Positions 1 through 8,724 of a stretch of 64,000 bases of DNA are shown piece by piece (the stretch's first letter is position 1; each line of letters starts with the position of its first letter). The notes under the pieces are model-generated. The model worked only from the letters and a program-made list of their open reading frames with translations, searched no databases and was not told the DNA's origin. Source of the DNA: Pseudomonas sp. Irchel 3E13 (GTDB taxonomy: Bacteria; Pseudomonadota; Gammaproteobacteria; Pseudomonadales; Pseudomonadaceae); NCBI RefSeq assembly GCF_900187455.1, contig NZ_FYDX01000006.1, positions 124,001 through 188,000 on the forward strand, in the 5' to 3' direction. A program made the translations under genes and the position numbers.

Positions 1-340
1 TTTTCCACTGGCCGTCCTCGAAGACGCGATAGAAGCAGCTTTCGCGGCCGGTATGGCAGGCGATGTGCCCCAGTTGCTCGACCATCAGGATGATCACGTC
101 GGCGTCGCAGTCCAGGCGCATTTCATGCAGCTTCTGCACGTGGCCGGACTCCTCGCCCTTGCGCCACAGTTTGCCACGGGAGCGCGACCAGTAGATGGCG
201 CGCTGCTCGGCGGCGGTCAGGGCCAGCGATTCGCGGTTCATCCAGGCCATCATCAGCACGCGTCCGGTCTTGTGGTCCTGGGCGATGGCCGGCACCAGGC
301 CGTCGCTGTTCCAGTTGATCTCGTCCAGCCAGTCTTTCAT
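1..340 (-). CDS. hisI: Phosphoribosyl-AMP cyclohydrolase (HisI), C-terminus cut by window edge
   Basis: HisI opens the adenine ring of phosphoribosyl-AMP in the third step of histidine biosynthesis, in the cytoplasm. The minus-strand reading frame starts with the ATG at 338-340 ([10 protein letters not shown]) and runs off the left edge. It shows the family motifs [14 protein letters not shown], the metal-binding DCDAD and the cysteine-containing [10 protein letters not shown]. It lies 72 bases downstream of ubiB on the same strand, the usual pseudomonad order in which hisE and tatABC follow. About 113 codons are visible of a family length near 130. Identity is secure and only the C-terminus is missing. 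Confidence 0.93.
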   Translation of the reverse strand, partial: MKDWLDEINWNSDGLVPAIAQDHKTGRVLMMAWMNRESLALTAAEQRAIYWSRSRGKLWRKGEESGHVQKLHEMRLDCDADVIILMVEQLGHIACHTGRESCFYRVFEDGQWK

Positions 341-412
341 CTTCGACTCCAAAAAAGGCCACGGCCCCACGCCGATGCCGCCCGCTAGTGTGCCAGCCGT
401 TCAACCGGCTGG

Positions 413-2017
413 CTATCGACGCACCACCAGGTAAAGGCCCGCCGCCAGCATCAGCCAGGCCGGCCAGGCGCTGGTCGCGGCGAGGTTCTCGGCACCGGCG
501 GCAAGGGTCGCGCCACCGGCCAGCAAGCCGGCGCCGAGCAGGCGCAGGGCCCAGTGGTCGTGCTGTTTCCAGGGCGCGGGAGGGTCGTTGAGGTGGGGCT
601 GCGACATGCGTTCGAGCAGGTCGCGGGTCATGTTGGCGAGGTGCGGCACCTGTTCGACCTGGCTGTGCAGGTTCTGCAGCAGGGTTTTCGGGCTTACCCG
701 ATCGCGCATCCAGCGTTCGAGGAACGGCTGGGCGGTGCTCCACAGGTCCAGGTCGGGATAGAGCTGGCGGCCCAAGCCTTCAATGTTCAGCAGGGTTTTC
801 TGCAACAGAACGAGCTGCGGCTGGACTTCCATGTTGAAGCGCCGCGCGGTCTGGAACAGGCGCATCAGCACCTGTCCAAAGGAGATGTCCTTGAGCGGCT
901 TCTCGAAGATTGGCTCGCACACGGTGCGGATCGCCGCCTCGAATTCGTTGAGTTTGGTCTGCGCCGGCACCCAGCCGGAATCGATATGCAACTGCGCCAC
1001 GCGGCGGTAGTCGCGCTTGAAGAAGGCGAACAGGTTGCGCGCCAGGTAGTCCTGGTCCTCGGGGGTGAGGCTGCCGACGATGCCGCAGTCGATGGCGATG
1101 TACTGCGGGCTCCACGGCTTCACGGTGCTGACGAAGATGTTGCCGGGGTGCATGTCGGCGTGGAAGAAGCTGTCGCGGAACACCTGGGTGAAGAAGATCT
1201 CCACGCCGCGCTCGGCGAGCATCTTCATGTCGGTGCGCTGGTCGGCGAGGGTGACAAGGTCGGTGACCTGGATGCCGTAGATGCGCTCCATCACCAGCAC
1301 CTTGGGCCGGCACCAGTCCCAGTAGACCTGGGGCACGTACATCATCTCCGAGCCTTCGAAGTTGCGCTTGAGCTGGCTGGCGTTGGCCGCCTCGCGGAGC
1401 AGGTCGAGTTCGTCGTAGATGGTCTTTTCGTAGTCGCTGACCACTTCCACCGGGTGCAGCAGGCGGGCGTCGGCGGAGACCCGCTCGGCGCCACGGGCAA
1501 TCAGGAACAGCCAGGCCAGGTCCTGGGCGATCACCGGCTTGAGGCCGGGCCGAACCACCTTGACCACCACTTCTTCGCCGCTCTTGAGGCGGGCGGCGTG
1601 AACCTGGGCCACCGACGCCGAGGCCAGCGGTTCGACGTCGAAGCGGGCGAACACTTCGCCGACCTTGGCGCCGAGCTGTTCTTCGATCAGCGCCACGGCT
1701 TTCTGCGAATCGAACGGCGGCACGCGGTCCTGCAACAGCATCAGTTCGTCGGCGATGTCCGCCGGCAACAGGTCGCGGCGGGTGGAGAGCAACTGGCCGA
1801 ACTTGATGAAGATCGGCCCGAGGTCCTGCAGCGCCAGGCGCAGGCGCGCGCCACGGCTCAGGTCGAGCTGTTTGCGCGGCAGCCAGCGCCACGGCATGAA
1901 CAGCCGCAAGGCGGCCAGCCACCAGGGCAGGGGCAGGTCGAACAGCAGGTCATCGAGACGGTAGCGGATCACGACGCGCTGGATGCGCAACAGACGGCGG
2001 ACGGCAAGCAGCTTCAT
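413..2017 (-). CDS. ubiB: Ubiquinone biosynthesis kinase-like protein UbiB
   Basis: 534 aa, a normal length for UbiB, an atypical membrane-linked kinase/ATPase that supports the hydroxylation and methylation steps of coenzyme Q synthesis. The hallmark KxGQ motif is at residues 72-75 (KFGQ). The ADCK-type catalytic region contains [10 protein letters not shown]. Two hydrophobic helices near residues 490-534 form the C-terminal membrane anchor. The start overlaps the ubiJ stop by 4 bases, so translation is probably coupled in the order ubiE-ubiJ-ubiB. Confidence 0.95.
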   Translation of the reverse strand: MKLLAVRRLLRIQRVVIRYRLDDLLFDLPLPWWLAALRLFMPWRWLPRKQLDLSRGARLRLALQDLGPIFIKFGQLLSTRRDLLPADIADELMLLQDRVPPFDSQKAVALIEEQLGAKVGEVFARFDVEPLASASVAQVHAARLKSGEEVVVKVVRPGLKPVIAQDLAWLFLIARGAERVSADARLLHPVEVVSDYEKTIYDELDLLREAANASQLKRNFEGSEMMYVPQVYWDWCRPKVLVMERIYGIQVTDLVTLADQRTDMKMLAERGVEIFFTQVFRDSFFHADMHPGNIFVSTVKPWSPQYIAIDCGIVGSLTPEDQDYLARNLFAFFKRDYRRVAQLHIDSGWVPAQTKLNEFEAAIRTVCEPIFEKPLKDISFGQVLMRLFQTARRFNMEVQPQLVLLQKTLLNIEGLGRQLYPDLDLWSTAQPFLERWMRDRVSPKTLLQNLHSQVEQVPHLANMTRDLLERMSQPHLNDPPAPWKQHDHWALRLLGAGLLAGGATLAAGAENLAATSAWPAWLMLAAGLYLVVRR

Positions 2018-2637
2018 GCGTTATCGCTGGATTCAAGGGATCGGGCAAGGCGCTCGATGCGCGCCTCGAGGCGTTCAATGTCGAGCTTGAGGGTATCGAG
2101 TTCGCCGAAGCGGGCTTCGGCTTCACGCTGGCCAACCAGCGTGCGGGATTCTTCGGCCAGGTATTCGGAGGCGGTCTGGCTCAGGCTGGTCAGGCTCTGG
2201 CGGGTCCACTTCGCGCTGTTGCGCAGGTGGCCGCTGAGCAACTGGGTTGCCACCGGACCGAGCCAGCGGGAGACTTCGTATTCCCAGTCCAGCTCCAGGT
2301 CCTGCAGCACGCCAACCAGATCCAGCAACACCGCGCTGTCACCTTCCAGCTCGACCTGCGGGCTGTGCAGCACGGCGGTCTTGTCCTGGCTGAGGGCCAG
2401 TTGCACCAGGCTGGTGGCCGGGGCGCGGAGGGTGCAGTCGGCCGGGTTAAGCCACTGGCTGGCCAGCAGCAGACCTTCATCGCTGGGCAGGATGAACAAC
2501 TGCAAGGCGGGCTGGCGGCAGTCGATGGCAATGACTTTGCCATCGAGTGGCGCCAACCGCGGCAATGCGGTGCTGTCCAGGCGCAGGACACGGTTGAGGC
2601 CGTGTTCGACGCTGGCGAGAAGGCCGGCCAGCAGCAT
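2014..2637 (-). CDS. ubiJ: Ubiquinone biosynthesis accessory factor UbiJ
   Basis: 207 aa. UbiJ carries an N-terminal SCP2-like lipid-binding fold and, with UbiK, scaffolds the soluble complex of Ubi enzymes. The C-terminal 50 residues are heptad-like and charged ([22 protein letters not shown]), consistent with the coiled coil that contacts UbiK. Its start codon shares one base with the ubiE stop (TGATG) and its end overlaps ubiB, so the three genes are tightly coupled. Assignment rests on size, fold pattern and the invariant ubiE-ubiJ-ubiB order. Confidence 0.9.
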   Translation of the reverse strand: MLLAGLLASVEHGLNRVLRLDSTALPRLAPLDGKVIAIDCRQPALQLFILPSDEGLLLASQWLNPADCTLRAPATSLVQLALSQDKTAVLHSPQVELEGDSAVLLDLVGVLQDLELDWEYEVSRWLGPVATQLLSGHLRNSAKWTRQSLTSLSQTASEYLAEESRTLVGQREAEARFGELDTLKLDIERLEARIERLARSLESSDNA

Positions 2638-3407
2638 CAGGGCTTGATACCGCGGTGCAGGGCGACGATGCCGTTGGTCATGTTGTGGTAGGTGACGCGG
2701 TCGAAGCCGGCGTCGACCATCATGGCCTTGAGGGTTTCCTGGTCGGGGTGCATGCGGATCGATTCGGCCAGGTAACGGTAGCTTTCCGAGTCGTTGGTGA
2801 TCAGCTTGCCGGCCAGCGGCATGAAGGCGAAGGAGTACGCGTCGTAGACCTTGGACATGAAGGTGCTGGTCGGCTTGGAGAATTCCAGCACCAGCAGGCG
2901 GCCGCCCGGCTTGAGGACGCGCAGCATCGAGCGCAGGGCATCTTCTTTATGGGTGACGTTGCGCAGGCCGAAGGCGATGGTCACGCAGTCGAAATGGTTG
3001 TCCGGGAAAGGCAGTTTTTCCGCGTCGGCCTGGACGAACTCGACGTTGCCGGCCACGCCCAGATCGAGCAGGCGGTCACGGCCGACCTTGAGCATCGAGG
3101 CGTTGATGTCGGCCAGTACGACCTGGCCGGTGGGGCCGACCAGATGGGAGAACTTGCGGGTCAGGTCACCGGTACCGCCGGCGATATCCAGCACCCGATT
3201 GCCGCTGCGCACACCGGACAGCTCGATGGCAAAGCGCTTCCACAGGCGGTGCATGCCGACGGAAAGCACGTCGTTCATCAGGTCGTATTTGGCGGCTACG
3301 GAGTGGAAAACCTCGGCGACTTTGTCGGCCTTCTGGCTTTCGGGCACGCTCTTGTAGCCGAAATGGGTGGTGGGTTCGGCGTTGTCGCCGTTGCGCTGGT
3401 CGTTCAT
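2637..3407 (-). CDS. ubiE: Ubiquinone/menaquinone C-methyltransferase UbiE
   Basis: 256 aa SAM-dependent methyltransferase that C-methylates demethoxyubiquinol, and demethylmenaquinol where that is made. The signature [13 protein letters not shown] is near residue 35. SAM motif I ([10 protein letters not shown]) is near residue 70, and the later UbiE signature [17 protein letters not shown] is present. It is the first gene of the ubiE-ubiJ-ubiB(-hisI) operon. Its promoter must lie in the 128-base divergent gap shared with the plus-strand gene at 3536. Confidence 0.97.
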   Translation of the reverse strand: MNDQRNGDNAEPTTHFGYKSVPESQKADKVAEVFHSVAAKYDLMNDVLSVGMHRLWKRFAIELSGVRSGNRVLDIAGGTGDLTRKFSHLVGPTGQVVLADINASMLKVGRDRLLDLGVAGNVEFVQADAEKLPFPDNHFDCVTIAFGLRNVTHKEDALRSMLRVLKPGGRLLVLEFSKPTSTFMSKVYDAYSFAFMPLAGKLITNDSESYRYLAESIRMHPDQETLKAMMVDAGFDRVTYHNMTNGIVALHRGIKP

Positions 3408-3535
3408 ATCGCTTCACCGGGAAAAATTACTGGCCATTCTAGGGCGTGCGGCTGGATTTGTCTTTGGCGGGGTGTGTCGCGGCGCGGGGCGTAGGCATAA
3501 TGCGCGAGTATGCCCTTGCAGCCAGGATCAAGTGA

Positions 3536-3811
3536 ATGACCCAGATCAGCGTTGAACGTAAACACAGCCTCGGCCGCGATGCCGCCCGTCAGAAGGCAGA
3601 GGCCCTGGTGGAAAAACTGTCCAGCCAGTACGACCTCAAGGCTGAATGGAAAGGCGACCGGGTCGAGGTCAAGCGCAGCGGTGCCAACGGCAGTGTCGAG
3701 ATCGGCGACGACAGCATTCGCGTCGAACTGAAACTGGGCATGATGCTGTCGATGATGGGCGGCACCATCAAGGCCGAAATCGAACGCGCCCTCGACAAGG
3801 CGCTCGCCTGA
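3536..3811 (+). CDS. Polyhydroxyalkanoic acid system family protein (PHA_gran_rgn)
   Basis: 91 aa, small and basic, beginning MTQISVERKH. It matches the family named polyhydroxyalkanoic acid system protein: an N-terminal helix rich in Arg/Lys, a middle beta section (VEVKRSGANGSVEIGDDSIRV) and a C-terminal helix (AEIERALDKALA). It sits between the ubi operon and the phasin genes, as in other pseudomonads. The biochemical role is not established; association with PHA granules is inferred from family name and context. Confidence 0.8.
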   Translation: MTQISVERKHSLGRDAARQKAEALVEKLSSQYDLKAEWKGDRVEVKRSGANGSVEIGDDSIRVELKLGMMLSMMGGTIKAEIERALDKALA

Positions 3812-3820
3812 CGGCTCGCG

Positions 3821-3903
3821 AGCGGCAAGCTACAAAAGGCTGCGGCCCCCACCCTCACCTCCATCACAGCCCCCTTGCAGCTTGAAACTTGCAGCTTGCC
3901 GCT
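3821..3903. repeat. Intergenic inverted repeat, AAGCTGCAAGC family (copy 1)
   Basis: The arms AGCGGCAAGCT (3821-3831) and AGCTTGCCGCT (3893-3903) are exact reverse complements, 11 bp each. A further CTTGCAGCTTG-like piece is nested in the right side. Related inverted repeats occur at 11151-11205 and 38231-38306. It lies between two plus-strand genes. Confidence 0.7.
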
Positions 3904-4005
3904 GCCGTTAGGGTGTGAATTCTAATTTTTCTCCTTACTTTTACGCTCAGGCCCCCGATTCCGTGGGCAGTTCTTCCATTCCGTCACGAGTGCGAGGTGC
4001 AGAGC

Positions 4006-4425
4006 ATGGCCAAAGTGATCCTGAAGAAAAAAGACGATATTCAAAACAGCCTGACAGACGTCCGCGGCTACGCGCGCAAAATCTGGCTGGCCGGTCTGGG
4101 TGCCTACACCCGGGTGGGCCAGGAGAGCGCCGGCTACGTCAAGGACCTGATCAAGGCGGGTGAAGTGGTCGAGAAGCGTGGCAAGAAACGCCTCGATCAC
4201 GAGCTCGATGCCGCCAACGGCGAGATCGATTCGGCGAAGCAAGAACTTCGCAGTGTGAAGGGCAAAGTCGAAGTCCAACTGGACAAAATCGAAAAGGCTT
4301 TCGACACACGGGTGGCCAGCGCCTTGAATCGCATCGGCATTCCGTCTAAACATGACGTGGAGGCACTTTCTGCCAAGCTCGATGAGCTGACGGCGTTGCT
4401 CGAACGTGTCACGGCAAAAAAATAA
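4006..4425 (+). CDS. phaI: Phasin PhaI, PHA granule-associated protein
   Basis: 139 aa from the ATG at 4006. An in-frame GTG three codons upstream is a weaker choice. The family core is YARKIWLAGLGAYTRVGQES near residues 21-40, followed by a long amphipathic coiled-coil helix rich in Glu/Lys. PhaI coats medium-chain PHA granules and helps control their size. It is followed after 10 bases by phaF, with which it shares the N-terminal phasin domain, so the pair is a duplicated phasin operon convergent with phaC1ZC2D. Confidence 0.95.
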   Translation: MAKVILKKKDDIQNSLTDVRGYARKIWLAGLGAYTRVGQESAGYVKDLIKAGEVVEKRGKKRLDHELDAANGEIDSAKQELRSVKGKVEVQLDKIEKAFDTRVASALNRIGIPSKHDVEALSAKLDELTALLERVTAKK

Positions 4426-4435
4426 GGAGAGCGGG

Positions 4436-5257
4436 ATGGCTGGCAAGAAAAATACTGAAAAAGAAGGCAGCTCCTGGATTGGGGGAATCGAGAAGTACTC
4501 CCGCAAGATCTGGCTGGCTGGTCTGGGTATCTACTCGAAGATCGACCAGGAAGGCGCCAAGACGTTCGACGACCTGGTCAAGGAAGGCGAGAAGGCCGAG
4601 AAGCAGGCGAAGAAGGGCGTTGACGCGGTGAAAGACGGTGCCAAGGACAGCGCTAAATCCGCGACCTCGCGCGTTACCGATGCGAAGGACCGTGCGCTGG
4701 GAAAATGGAGCGAGCTGGAAGGCGCATTCGACAAGCGCCTGAACAGCGCCATCTCGCGTCTCGGCGTGCCGAGCCGCAATGAGATCAAGGCGTTGCACAG
4801 CAAGGTCGACACGCTGACCAAGCAGATCGAGAAGCTCACCGGTGCATCGGTCACGCCGATTTCCGCGAAGTCCTCGACCGCGAGCAAGGCTGCGGCCAAA
4901 CCGCTGGCCAAGGCTGCACCGAAAGCGGCTGCCAAGCCTGCGGCGAAAACCGCTGCGGCCAAGCCGGCTGCCAAGACTGCAGCGGCCAAGCCTGCAGCAG
5001 CCAAGACCGCTGCCGCAAAACCTGCGGCGGCAAAACCGGCTGCCAAACCTGCGGCGAAACCCGCGGCCAAGCCGGCAGCAGCCAAGCCTGCTGCGGCGAA
5101 AAAGCCAGCGGTGAAAAAGGCAGCGGCGCCGAAACCGGCCGCCAAGCCGGCTGCTCCGGCGGCCAGCGCTGCCCCAGTGGCACACGCAGCTCCGGCTGCC
5201 AGCGCCGCACCAGCAGCGCCGGCGCCTTCGGCTCCGACCCAAACCAGCCAGACCTGA
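4436..5257 (+). CDS. phaF: Phasin PhaF with histone H1-like tail
   Basis: 273 aa from the ATG at 4436, preceded by AAGGAGA. Residues 1-140 form the granule-binding phasin domain, with YSRKIWLAGLGIYSKIDQEG paralogous to PhaI and then a coiled coil. From about residue 150 onward the protein is a low-complexity Ala/Lys/Pro tail of repeated AAKPA and AAKTA units, like histone H1 and AlgP. In P. putida this tail binds DNA without sequence specificity and links granules to the nucleoid at division. Downstream is a clear intrinsic terminator. Confidence 0.96.
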   Translation: MAGKKNTEKEGSSWIGGIEKYSRKIWLAGLGIYSKIDQEGAKTFDDLVKEGEKAEKQAKKGVDAVKDGAKDSAKSATSRVTDAKDRALGKWSELEGAFDKRLNSAISRLGVPSRNEIKALHSKVDTLTKQIEKLTGASVTPISAKSSTASKAAAKPLAKAAPKAAAKPAAKTAAAKPAAKTAAAKPAAAKTAAAKPAAAKPAAKPAAKPAAKPAAAKPAAAKKPAVKKAAAPKPAAKPAAPAASAAPVAHAAPAASAAPAAPAPSAPTQTSQT

Positions 5258-5277
5258 TCACAGGCGGCTGCAAGCAA

Positions 5278-5304
5278 AACGCCCGGCTTAGTGCCGGGCG
5301 TTTT
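5278..5304 (+). terminator. Intrinsic terminator after phaI-phaF
   Basis: The stem AACGCCCGGC / GCCGGGCGTT (10 bp, 5-base loop TTAGT) is followed by a short T run. It lies 20 bases after the phaF stop and in the gap towards convergent phaD, so it may work in both directions. Confidence 0.88.
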
Positions 5305-5381
5305 ACTTTGTGCTGTGGGGCCTCATCACTGGCTTGCCAGCGATCAGCATAGGTATCTATGCAGCGATAAGGCCCCCAACT

Positions 5382-5996
5382 TCACCCCTCCAGATACCTC
5401 AACGCCAGCTGCTCCGCCGCATGCCGTGACGGCGGTTCCAGGTGCGGCGCCACCAGCATCATGACCTGATACACCACGATCCCCACTTCCGCATCCTTGG
5501 CCAGCACGCGCTGGTAATCCAGCGAGAACAGCAGCGTCAGGGTGATCTGTTCCACCAGTTGCCCTAGCGCGCGGGTGTCGCTGGTGATCTGGCCCTGCGC
5601 CTTGAGGCTGGCCAGCAGCGCGGCGAGGGTGCGCTTCAGGGCGTTGAGCAGGCTGCGCATGTCGCGGGCCAGTTTCGGCAGGCGGCCGGTCAGGTTCGAC
5701 AGGTCCTGGAACAGGAAGCGGTACTGCGCCATGCGCTCGACGATCAGGTGCAGGAACAGCCAGTAGTCCTCGGCGTCCAGGCGCACTTCGAGCGGTGGGT
5801 CGAGCAGCGGCGTCAGTTCCTCCGCGAAGCGTTCGAACAACCCCAGCACCAGCGGCTCCTTGCCGTGGAAGTGGTAGTACAGGTTGCCGGGGCTGATGCC
5901 CAGCTCGTTGGCGATTTCCAGTGTCGAGACGTTCGGCTCGCCCTGCCGGTTGAACAGGTGCAGGGCGCATTCGAGGATACGGTCGCGGGTCTTCAT
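5382..5996 (-). CDS. phaD: TetR-family regulator PhaD of the PHA cluster
   Basis: 204 aa from the ATG at 5994-5996 (MKTRDRILEC); a longer frame runs into phaC2 and is unlikely. The N-terminal TetR helix-turn-helix spans residues 5-50 (TLEIANELGISPGNLYYHFHGKEPL). The rest is an all-helical ligand/dimer domain. In P. putida PhaD activates phaC1 and phaI transcription and senses a fatty-acid-derived CoA intermediate. It is the last gene of phaC1ZC2D, 13 bases behind phaC2. Confidence 0.94.
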   Translation of the reverse strand: MKTRDRILECALHLFNRQGEPNVSTLEIANELGISPGNLYYHFHGKEPLVLGLFERFAEELTPLLDPPLEVRLDAEDYWLFLHLIVERMAQYRFLFQDLSNLTGRLPKLARDMRSLLNALKRTLAALLASLKAQGQITSDTRALGQLVEQITLTLLFSLDYQRVLAKDAEVGIVVYQVMMLVAPHLEPPSRHAAEQLALRYLEG

Positions 5997-6009
5997 CCAG
6001 TCCTCGTGT

Positions 6010-7692
6010 TCAACGCACCAGCACGTATTTGCCGGGTGCGGGGTCCATGGCCGGGTAGCTGGCGCTGCCCAGGGTTGCATCGGTTTCGCGTTGGGCGCCG
6101 GAGCGCTCCTGAATCCACGCCAGCCACAACGGCCACCAACTGCCGTCGGCTTTTTCGGCGTCGTAGTACCAGGCGCGCGGGTCGCTGCTCAGTTTCGGGT
6201 TGTGCACGTAGTGCGACTTGGGATTGCCCGGCGGGTTGAGGATGCTCTGCACATGTCCGCTGTTGGACAGCACGAAACGGCGGTCGCCCCCCAGCAGCAG
6301 GGTCGAGCGGTACACCGCGTCCCAAGGCGTGATGTGGTCGTTGTTGCCGGCCACGTGGAAGCTGTCGACGGTGATCTTCTGCAGGTCGATCGGCGTGCCG
6401 CAGACTTCCAGCCCGGCCGGGCGGGTCAGCGGGTTGTACTTGAAGAAGTCCAGCAGGTCGCCATGCAGGGCCGCCGGCAGGCGGGCGCTGTCGTTGTTCC
6501 AGTAGAGGATGTCGAACGGCGCTGGCGCCTTGCCGAGCAGGTAGTTGTTGACGAAGTAGTTCCAGATCAGGTCGTTGGGCCGCATCCACGCGAACACCCG
6601 GCTCATCTCGCCACCGTCGAGCACGCCCTGCTGATAGGAGCGGCGTTTGGCCGCTTCGAGGGTTTGCTCGTCGGCGAACAGGCTGGCCGGGCTGTCCAAC
6701 TGGCTGTCGAGCAGGCTGACCAGGTAAGTCGCGCTGTGCACCCGGCGCAGTTGCCGCTTGGCTTGCAGATGGCCCTGCAGCGCGGCCATGGTCAGGCCGC
6801 CGGCACAGGCGCCCATCAGGTTGACGTCGCGGCTGCCGGTAATCGAACGGCAGACGTTCATGGCTTCCTCGACCGCGGCCACATAACTCGACAGGCCCCA
6901 TTCGCGATGCCGCGGATCGGGGTTGCGCCAACTGACGGCGAAGGTCTGCAGGCCGTTCTTGAGCATGTACTGGATGAAGCTGTTGGCCGGGCTCAGGTCG
7001 AAGATGTAGAACTTGTTGATCTGCGGCGGCACCACCAGCATGGGCCGGGCGTACTGTTTTTCGCTCATCGGGCTGTACTGGATCAGTTCCAGCAGCTCGT
7101 TGCGAAACACCACCGCGCCGGGGGTGACGGCGAGGTTGCGGCCCACCTCGAAGGCATCCCGGGCGACCTGGCGCGGCATGCCGTTGTTGTGGCGCAGGTC
7201 GTCGAGCAGGTGGCTAACGCCGCGTACCAGGCTCAGCCCGCCGGAATTGAACAGCTCCTTGATCGCCAGTGGATTGAGCAGGGTGTTGCTCGGCGACACG
7301 GCGTCGTTGAGCAGCGAGAACAGGAAATGCGCGCGGGCGCGGTCGTCCTCGTTCAACTGGCTTTCGTCGATCCACAGGCGGGTCTGTTTCTGCCAGCTCA
7401 GGTAGGCCTGCAGGCCGCGTCGGTAGAACGGGTTATGGTCCCAGGCCGGATCGCTGAAGCGGGTGTCGCGGGGGTTGGGCTGGTGCGGGGTATCGCCCAG
7501 CAGCACCCGGCCCAACTGGCCGCCCAGCGCCAGCAAATGGCTGGCGGTGTGGATCGGGTGACGCAACCCATGGCGGCTGACGTTGCGCAGGGTCGAGAGC
7601 AGATCGCGGCCGCGCAAGCCGGTGATCGCACTCTGCACGTTGATATAGGCGGCGGGGGTTGGCGCCACCGCATTCACGGGTTTGTCTTTCAT
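6010..7692 (-). CDS. phaC2: Class II PHA synthase 2 (PhaC2)
   Basis: 560 aa, starting MKDKPVNAVA at 7692. It polymerises (R)-3-hydroxyacyl-CoA of medium chain length into PHA at the granule surface. The lipase-like box is GACAGG with the catalytic Cys at residue 296, the same residue number as in PhaC1; the Asp and His of the triad lie in the conserved C-terminal half (AGNNDHITPWDAVY, NSGHVQSILNPPGN). It parallels PhaC1 over its whole length and is separated from it by the depolymerase, the standard pseudomonad arrangement. Confidence 0.96.
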   Translation of the reverse strand: MKDKPVNAVAPTPAAYINVQSAITGLRGRDLLSTLRNVSRHGLRHPIHTASHLLALGGQLGRVLLGDTPHQPNPRDTRFSDPAWDHNPFYRRGLQAYLSWQKQTRLWIDESQLNEDDRARAHFLFSLLNDAVSPSNTLLNPLAIKELFNSGGLSLVRGVSHLLDDLRHNNGMPRQVARDAFEVGRNLAVTPGAVVFRNELLELIQYSPMSEKQYARPMLVVPPQINKFYIFDLSPANSFIQYMLKNGLQTFAVSWRNPDPRHREWGLSSYVAAVEEAMNVCRSITGSRDVNLMGACAGGLTMAALQGHLQAKRQLRRVHSATYLVSLLDSQLDSPASLFADEQTLEAAKRRSYQQGVLDGGEMSRVFAWMRPNDLIWNYFVNNYLLGKAPAPFDILYWNNDSARLPAALHGDLLDFFKYNPLTRPAGLEVCGTPIDLQKITVDSFHVAGNNDHITPWDAVYRSTLLLGGDRRFVLSNSGHVQSILNPPGNPKSHYVHNPKLSSDPRAWYYDAEKADGSWWPLWLAWIQERSGAQRETDATLGSASYPAMDPAPGKYVLVR

Positions 7693-7814
7693 CCGGCAAC
7701 ACTCCGTCGTCGAGCCATCAAGAACTGAACCTAAGTAACGAGCGGCCCCCACCTCGACCAGCGCACTTGCATGCTTCGGCGCTCCTGCCAAAGGTGCAAG
7801 CGATGAGGGGCGGT

Positions 7815-8666
7815 TCAGGCGCTCGGGGCGGGCCGAGGGTGCATGACGGCGCGTTGGCGCTCCTGCTGCAGGAACTTCATGATGATCGGCGCCACAGCCT
7901 CGGCACGAGTAATCAGGAATAAATGACCATCGTCGATTATGTGTAGCTGGGCATTGGGGATTCGCCAAGCCAGCAGGCGCATATTGATCAACGGAATCAG
8001 CGGGTCGTCGTCGCCGGCCAGCACCAGGGTCGGCTGCTGGATCTTGTGCAGCCAGTGGACGCTGGTCCAGCCGAGGCCGGCGAACAGTTGCCAGTAATAG
8101 CCGAGCTTGCCCGAGGAACGCACCTTGGACGCGTGGGACAGCGCCAGGTCAGGGTCACGCCGGAAGGCGCCACCGTAGATTTCCGGGGCGATGCGGATCA
8201 CGTGGGAAGGCTGCACGTAGCGTCGCGGGCTGGCCATCAACCACAACACCTTCGGCTTGCCCGGGACCATCACCGCACCGGCGGCGGTGGCCGCCAGCAC
8301 CAGTTTCTTGCAGCGCTCGGGGTAATCGTGAGCGAACTGCTGGGCCAGGGCGCCGCCCCAGGACACGCCGATGACATTGACCTGGCCGTAGTCCAGGTAA
8401 TCGAGCATGCGTGCGGTCAGTTTGGCCAGGCCGGGAAAACGGTAGGGATGGCGCGGCGTCGACGAACCGCCCACGCCGGGGACATCGAAGGCGATGACTT
8501 CAAGATCGGGATCCAGCGCCTGGATGAACGGAAACACCAGTTCCAGGTTGGCGCCGATGCCATTGAACACCAGCAAGGGCGTCAAGTGCGGCTTGCCGGG
8601 GCGAACCGCGGTGCGGATGGTCTGGCCATCCAGGTCGACGGTTCGGAAGATGTACGGTTGCGGCAT
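7815..8666 (-). CDS. phaZ: Intracellular PHA depolymerase PhaZ
   Basis: 283 aa alpha/beta hydrolase that releases 3-hydroxyacids from stored PHA. The lipase box is GVSWGG with the nucleophile Ser at residue 102. The oxyanion region is VFNGIGAN (residues 33-40), and the Asp/His of the triad lie in DDDPLIP and DDGHLF near the C-terminus. It lies between the two synthases on the same strand. A strong hairpin separates it from phaC1, so its level may be set partly by attenuation or its own promoter. Confidence 0.96.
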   Translation of the reverse strand: MPQPYIFRTVDLDGQTIRTAVRPGKPHLTPLLVFNGIGANLELVFPFIQALDPDLEVIAFDVPGVGGSSTPRHPYRFPGLAKLTARMLDYLDYGQVNVIGVSWGGALAQQFAHDYPERCKKLVLAATAAGAVMVPGKPKVLWLMASPRRYVQPSHVIRIAPEIYGGAFRRDPDLALSHASKVRSSGKLGYYWQLFAGLGWTSVHWLHKIQQPTLVLAGDDDPLIPLINMRLLAWRIPNAQLHIIDDGHLFLITRAEAVAPIIMKFLQQERQRAVMHPRPAPSA

Positions 8667-8690
8667 GCGCGGGCCCTGTTAGCGGTAAAG

Positions 8691-8715
8691 CGCCGCCCGC
8701 ACGAGGCGGGCGGCG
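8691..8715 (-). terminator. Terminator-like hairpin between phaC1 and phaZ
   Basis: A perfect 10-bp stem CGCCGCCCGC / GCGGGCGGCG with loop ACGAG, sitting 10 bases after the phaC1 stop. On the minus strand it is followed by CTTTACC, only a weak T tract. It could lower read-through into phaZ or protect the phaC1 3' end. Confidence 0.65.
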
Positions 8716-8724
8716 CGACAGATT

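Noticed and set aside
554..2647. Long plus-strand open frame (697 codons) opposite ubiB and ubiJ
   Set aside because: It is antisense to two well-conserved genes, is rich in His/Gln/Val as expected for a mirror frame of GC-rich coding DNA, and shows no domain.
4890..5250. Repeated GCCAAGCCTGC-like units, first suspected to be a tandem DNA repeat or CRISPR-like array
   Set aside because: They are codons of the AAKPA tail of PhaF, in frame and irregular in length, with no spacer structure.
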